From: Euonymus europaeus | Taxonomy: Eukaryota; Streptophyta; Magnoliopsida; Celastrales; Celastraceae | Reading direction: 5' to 3' | DNA: 64,000 nt | NCBI GenBank assembly: GCA_963580455.1 | Contig: OY756970.1 | Coordinates: 372,001 to 436,000, forward strand | Shown here: positions 61,938-64,000 of the stretch, in pieces | Position numbering within the stretch: the first letter of the stretch is position 1 | Layout: each line of letters starts with the position of its first letter | Notes under the pieces: model-generated | The model's input: only the letters and a program-made list of their open reading frames with translations | Told to the model about the DNA's origin: nothing | Database searches by the model: none | Position numbers and translations under genes: made by a program

Positions 61938-64000
61938 CCACGAGTTCTGAAATCAAAATCCGAAACAACAAGATTGTAGAGCTCGAAAAGTAGTGTGAAA
62001 TCAAGCTAAAAATCACCGAATTCAGAACTCGGAGTCAAGGGATATTCATAAAACCGTTTACGTAAAGAAACCAAATTTCGCGGCTAACTAGTTGAAACGA
62101 GACCTACTAGCCACGAGTTCTGAAATCAAAATCCGAAATGACAGGATTGTAGAGCTCGAAAAGTAGTGTGAAATCAAGCTAAAAATCACCGATTTCAGAA
62201 CTCGGAGTCAACGGATATTCATAAAACCGTGTACGTTAAGAAACCACATTTCGCGCCTAACCAGGTGAAACGAGACCTACTAGCCACGAGTTCTGAAATC
62301 AAAATCCAAAACGCCAGGATTGTAGAGCTCGAAAAGTAGTCTTAAAACAAGATAAAAATCACCAAATTCAGATTTCGGAGTCAACGGATATTCATAAAAT
62401 CGTTTACGTAAAGAAACCGTATTTCGCGGCTAACTAGGTGAAACGAGACCTACTAGCCACGAGTTCTGAAATCAAAATCCGAAATTCCAGGATTGTAGAG
62501 CTCGAAAAGTAGTGTGAAATCAAGTGAAAAATAACCGAATTCAGAACTCTGAGTCAACGGATATTCATAAAACCGTTTACGTAAAGAAACTTTATTTCGC
62601 GGCTAACTAGGTGAAACGAGACCTACTAGCCACGAGTTCTGAAATCAAAATCCGAAATGCCAGGAATGTAGAGCTCGTAAAGTAGTGTGAAATCAAGCTA
62701 AAAATCACCGAATTCAGAACTCGGAGTCAACCGATATTCATAAAACTGTTTACGTAAAGAAACCCCATTTCGCGGCTAAGTAGGTGAAACGAGACCTACT
62801 AGCCACGAGTTCTGAAATCAAAATCCGAAATGCCAGGATTGAAGAGCTCGAAAAGTAGTGTGAAATCAAGCTAAAAATCACCGAATTCAGAACTCGGAGT
62901 CAACGGATATTCATAAAACCGTTTACGTAAAGAAACCACATTTCGCTGCTAACTAGGTGAAACAAGACCTACCAGCCACAAGTTCTGAAATCAAAATCCG
63001 AAATGCCAGGATTGAAGAGCTCGAAAAGTAGTGTGAAATCAAGCTAAAAATCACCGAATTCAGAACTCGGAGTCAACGGATATTCATAAAACCGTTTACG
63101 TAAAGAAACCACATTTCGCGGCTAACTAGGTGAAACGAGACCTACTAGCCACGAGTTATGAAATCAAAATCCGAAACACCAGGATTGTAGAGCTCAAAAA
63201 GTAGTGTGAAATCAAGTGAAAAATCACCGAATTCAGAACTCGGAGTCAACGGATATTCATAAAACCGTTTAGGTAAAGAAACCACATTTCGCGGCTAACT
63301 AGGTGAAACGAGACCTACTAGCCACGAGTTCTGAAATCAAAATCCGAAATGACAGGATTGTAGAGCTCGAAAAGTAGTGTGAAATCAAGCTAAAAATCAC
63401 CGAATTCAGAACTCTGAGTCAACGGATATTAATAAAACCGTTTACGTAAAGAAACCACATTTTGCGACTAACTAGGTGAAACGAGACCTACTAGCCACGA
63501 GTTCTGAAATCAAAATCCGAAACAACAGGATTGTAGAGCTCGAAAAGTAGTGTGAAATCAAGCTAAAAATCACCGAATTCAGAACTCGGAGTCAAGGGAT
63601 ATTCATAAAACCGTTTACGTAAAGAAACCACATTTCGCGGCTAACTAGTTGAAACGAGACCTACTAGCCACGAGTTCTGAAATCAAAATCCGAAATGACA
63701 GGATTGTAGAGCTCGAAAAGTAGTGTGAAATCAAGCTAAAAATCACCGATTTCAGAACTCGGAGTCAACGGATATTCATAAAACCGTGTACGTTAAGAAA
63801 CCACATTTCGCTGCTAACTAGGTGAAATGAGACCTACTAGCCACGAGTTCTGAAATCAAAATCCAAAACGCCAGGATTGTAGAGCTCGAAAAGTAGTCTT
63901 AAATCATGCTAAAAATCACCGAATTCAGAACTCGGAGTCAACGGATATTCATAAAGCCGTTTACGTAAAGAAACCCCATTTCGCGGCTAACTAGGTGAAA
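61938..64000 (+). repeat. Long duplicated block, second copy, running into the window edge
   Basis: The block matches 56,056-58,118 at an offset of 5,882 bp over its whole visible length (about 2.06 kb) with about three differences seen. It still matches at position 64,000, so its true right end lies outside the window. The tail includes aaatcatgc, aaagccg and ccccattt in the same order as near 58,021-58,118. Confidence 0.9.
63841..64000 (+). repeat. Partial last monomer (160 of 173 bp)
   Basis: The last unit starts with ccacgagttctg at 63,841 and is cut by the window edge after ggtgaaa. It is of the aaaacgccagg, gtagtcttaaatcatgc, aaagccg type. Its start lies at 369 x 173 + 4, which confirms the indel accounting for the whole array. 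Confidence 0.97.

Larger units (their letters stand above)
1..64000 (+). repeat. 173-bp satellite DNA array, about 370 head-to-tail monomers
   Basis: The landmark ccacgag recurs every 173 bp from position 1 (1, 174, 347, 520 and so on) to 63,841, giving 369 whole monomers and one partial one. All are in the same orientation, and no foreign sequence interrupts them. Landmarks in monomer coordinates are: ccacgagttctg at 1-12, gagctc at 42-47, gtagtgtgaaatcaag at 53-68, gaattc at 81-86, gaactcggagtc at 88-99, ggatattcataaaacc at 103-118, tttacgtaaa at 120-129, tttcgcggctaactagg at 139-155 and gaaacgagacc at 157-167. The unit length is near that of many centromeric satellites and of a nucleosome plus linker, so a structural role in centromeric or pericentromeric heterochromatin is the natural inference. 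I do not recognise the family. Both window edges lie inside the array. Confidence 0.99.
1..64000. other. No genes: all six frames are closed in every repeat unit
   Basis: In the first monomer the forward strand has stops in all three frames by position 59 (tag at 40, tag at 54, tga at 59). The reverse strand also has stops in all three frames (+ strand tca at 64, cta at 69, tca at 98). These triplets recur in nearly all monomers, and 173 is not a multiple of three, so any open frame rotates and closes within about two units. I saw no tRNA, rRNA, transposon terminal sequence, target-site duplication or simple-sequence telomere repeat in the window. Confidence 0.95.
42389..64000 (+). repeat. 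Array domain C (124 monomers plus a partial one, most diverse types)
   Basis: Domain C has several distinctive monomer types in recurring order. One has ttatgaaatc with ctcaaaaag. Others have ggatattaataaaacc with tttcgcgact, aacaacagg with tcaaggg, aaatgacagg with ccgatttcag and gtgtacgttaag, cagatttcggag with aaaatcg and aaaccgcattt, and gtgaaaaataacc with gaaactttattt. I found 13 gtgtac-type units (motif ccgtg at 44,235; 45,792; 47,003; 48,214; 49,945; 51,156; 53,580; 56,345; 57,902; 59,286; 60,324; 62,227; 63,784), spaced by 9, 7, 7, 10, 7, 14, 16, 9, 8, 6, 11 and 9 monomers. The domain therefore has a repeating order without a fixed period. Confidence 0.85.

Noticed and set aside
1..64000. 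CRISPR array (regular repeats with variable parts)
   Set aside because: The whole 173-bp unit is repeated, with no unique spacers. The variable segments are themselves recurrent variants. The period and scale are those of a eukaryotic satellite.
1..64000. Short open reading frames in the repeat
   Set aside because: They recur with the monomer, are closed in all frames within each unit or two, and shift frame because 173 is not divisible by three. No codon signal is expected or seen.
1..64000. Primate alpha satellite because of similar unit length
   Set aside because: The unit here is 173 bp with different landmarks (gaattc, tttacgtaaa, gagctc). It has no CENP-B box and no alpha-like dominant HOR. 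Length alone is not evidence.
1..64000. Retroelement insertions or gene islands between blocks
   Set aside because: Indel accounting over all 369 units sums exactly to the observed offset of +3 bp, so no insertion larger than 11 bp can be hidden in the window.
1..64000. Naming the species or satellite family
   Set aside because: The unit resembles plant centromeric satellites in size and style, but I recognise no specific family. A search of the 173-bp unit against satellite and genome databases would decide this.

Overview
The whole window is one uninterrupted tandem-repeat (satellite DNA) array. The monomer is 173 bp, always on the same strand, and I counted 369 complete copies plus a partial last copy of 160 bp (63,841-64,000). 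Phasing from the landmark ccacgag at position 1, only 12 monomers have another length (170, 172, 174, 175 or 184 bp). Their indels sum to +3, which is exactly the offset at the last monomer start. I found no protein-coding gene, RNA gene, transposon insertion, CRISPR array, telomere repeat or array edge.

The organism is a eukaryote. A megasatellite with a nucleosome-sized AT-rich unit (about 40% G+C in the first monomer) fits centromeric or pericentromeric heterochromatin, and a flowering plant is my best guess. I do not recognise the family, and neither species nor centromere identity can be proven from this sequence.

Layout. Domain A (1-31,652, 183 monomers) mixes monomers reading aaatcgaaatccg with monomers reading aaatcaaaatcag, and is the only domain with the ggctaaatagg variant. 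Domain B (31,653 to about 42,388, 62 monomers) starts abruptly and is marked by aaatcaaaatccg, gaaaccccattt and gcgaaaaacaacc plus actctgagtc. Domain C (about 42,389-64,000, 124 monomers plus the partial one) is marked by gtgtacgttaag, aacaacagg, gaaactttattt, cagatttcggag and cgcgact. The A/B junction is sharp; the B/C junction is gradual.

There is no single higher-order repeat (HOR). Blocks of several monomers are copied with different periods: 16 monomers (5,017-10,552 twice; 13,493-21,793 three times), 9 (11,590-14,703), 10 with a nested dimer (25,599-29,058), 12 and 13 in domain B, and 9, 17, 23, 15, 6 and 34 in domain C. Copies differ at only a few bases, so amplification is recent and local, as expected from unequal exchange or replication slippage. 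One block is shared over 26 kb.

Within the monomer the notable structures are an 11-bp inverted repeat (4-14 with 84-94), a 10-bp palindrome tttacgtaaa (120-129), near-helical spacing of A-tracts (49, 61, 71, 82), strong A-over-T strand skew, and CpG content above expectation, although many variants look like CpG decay.
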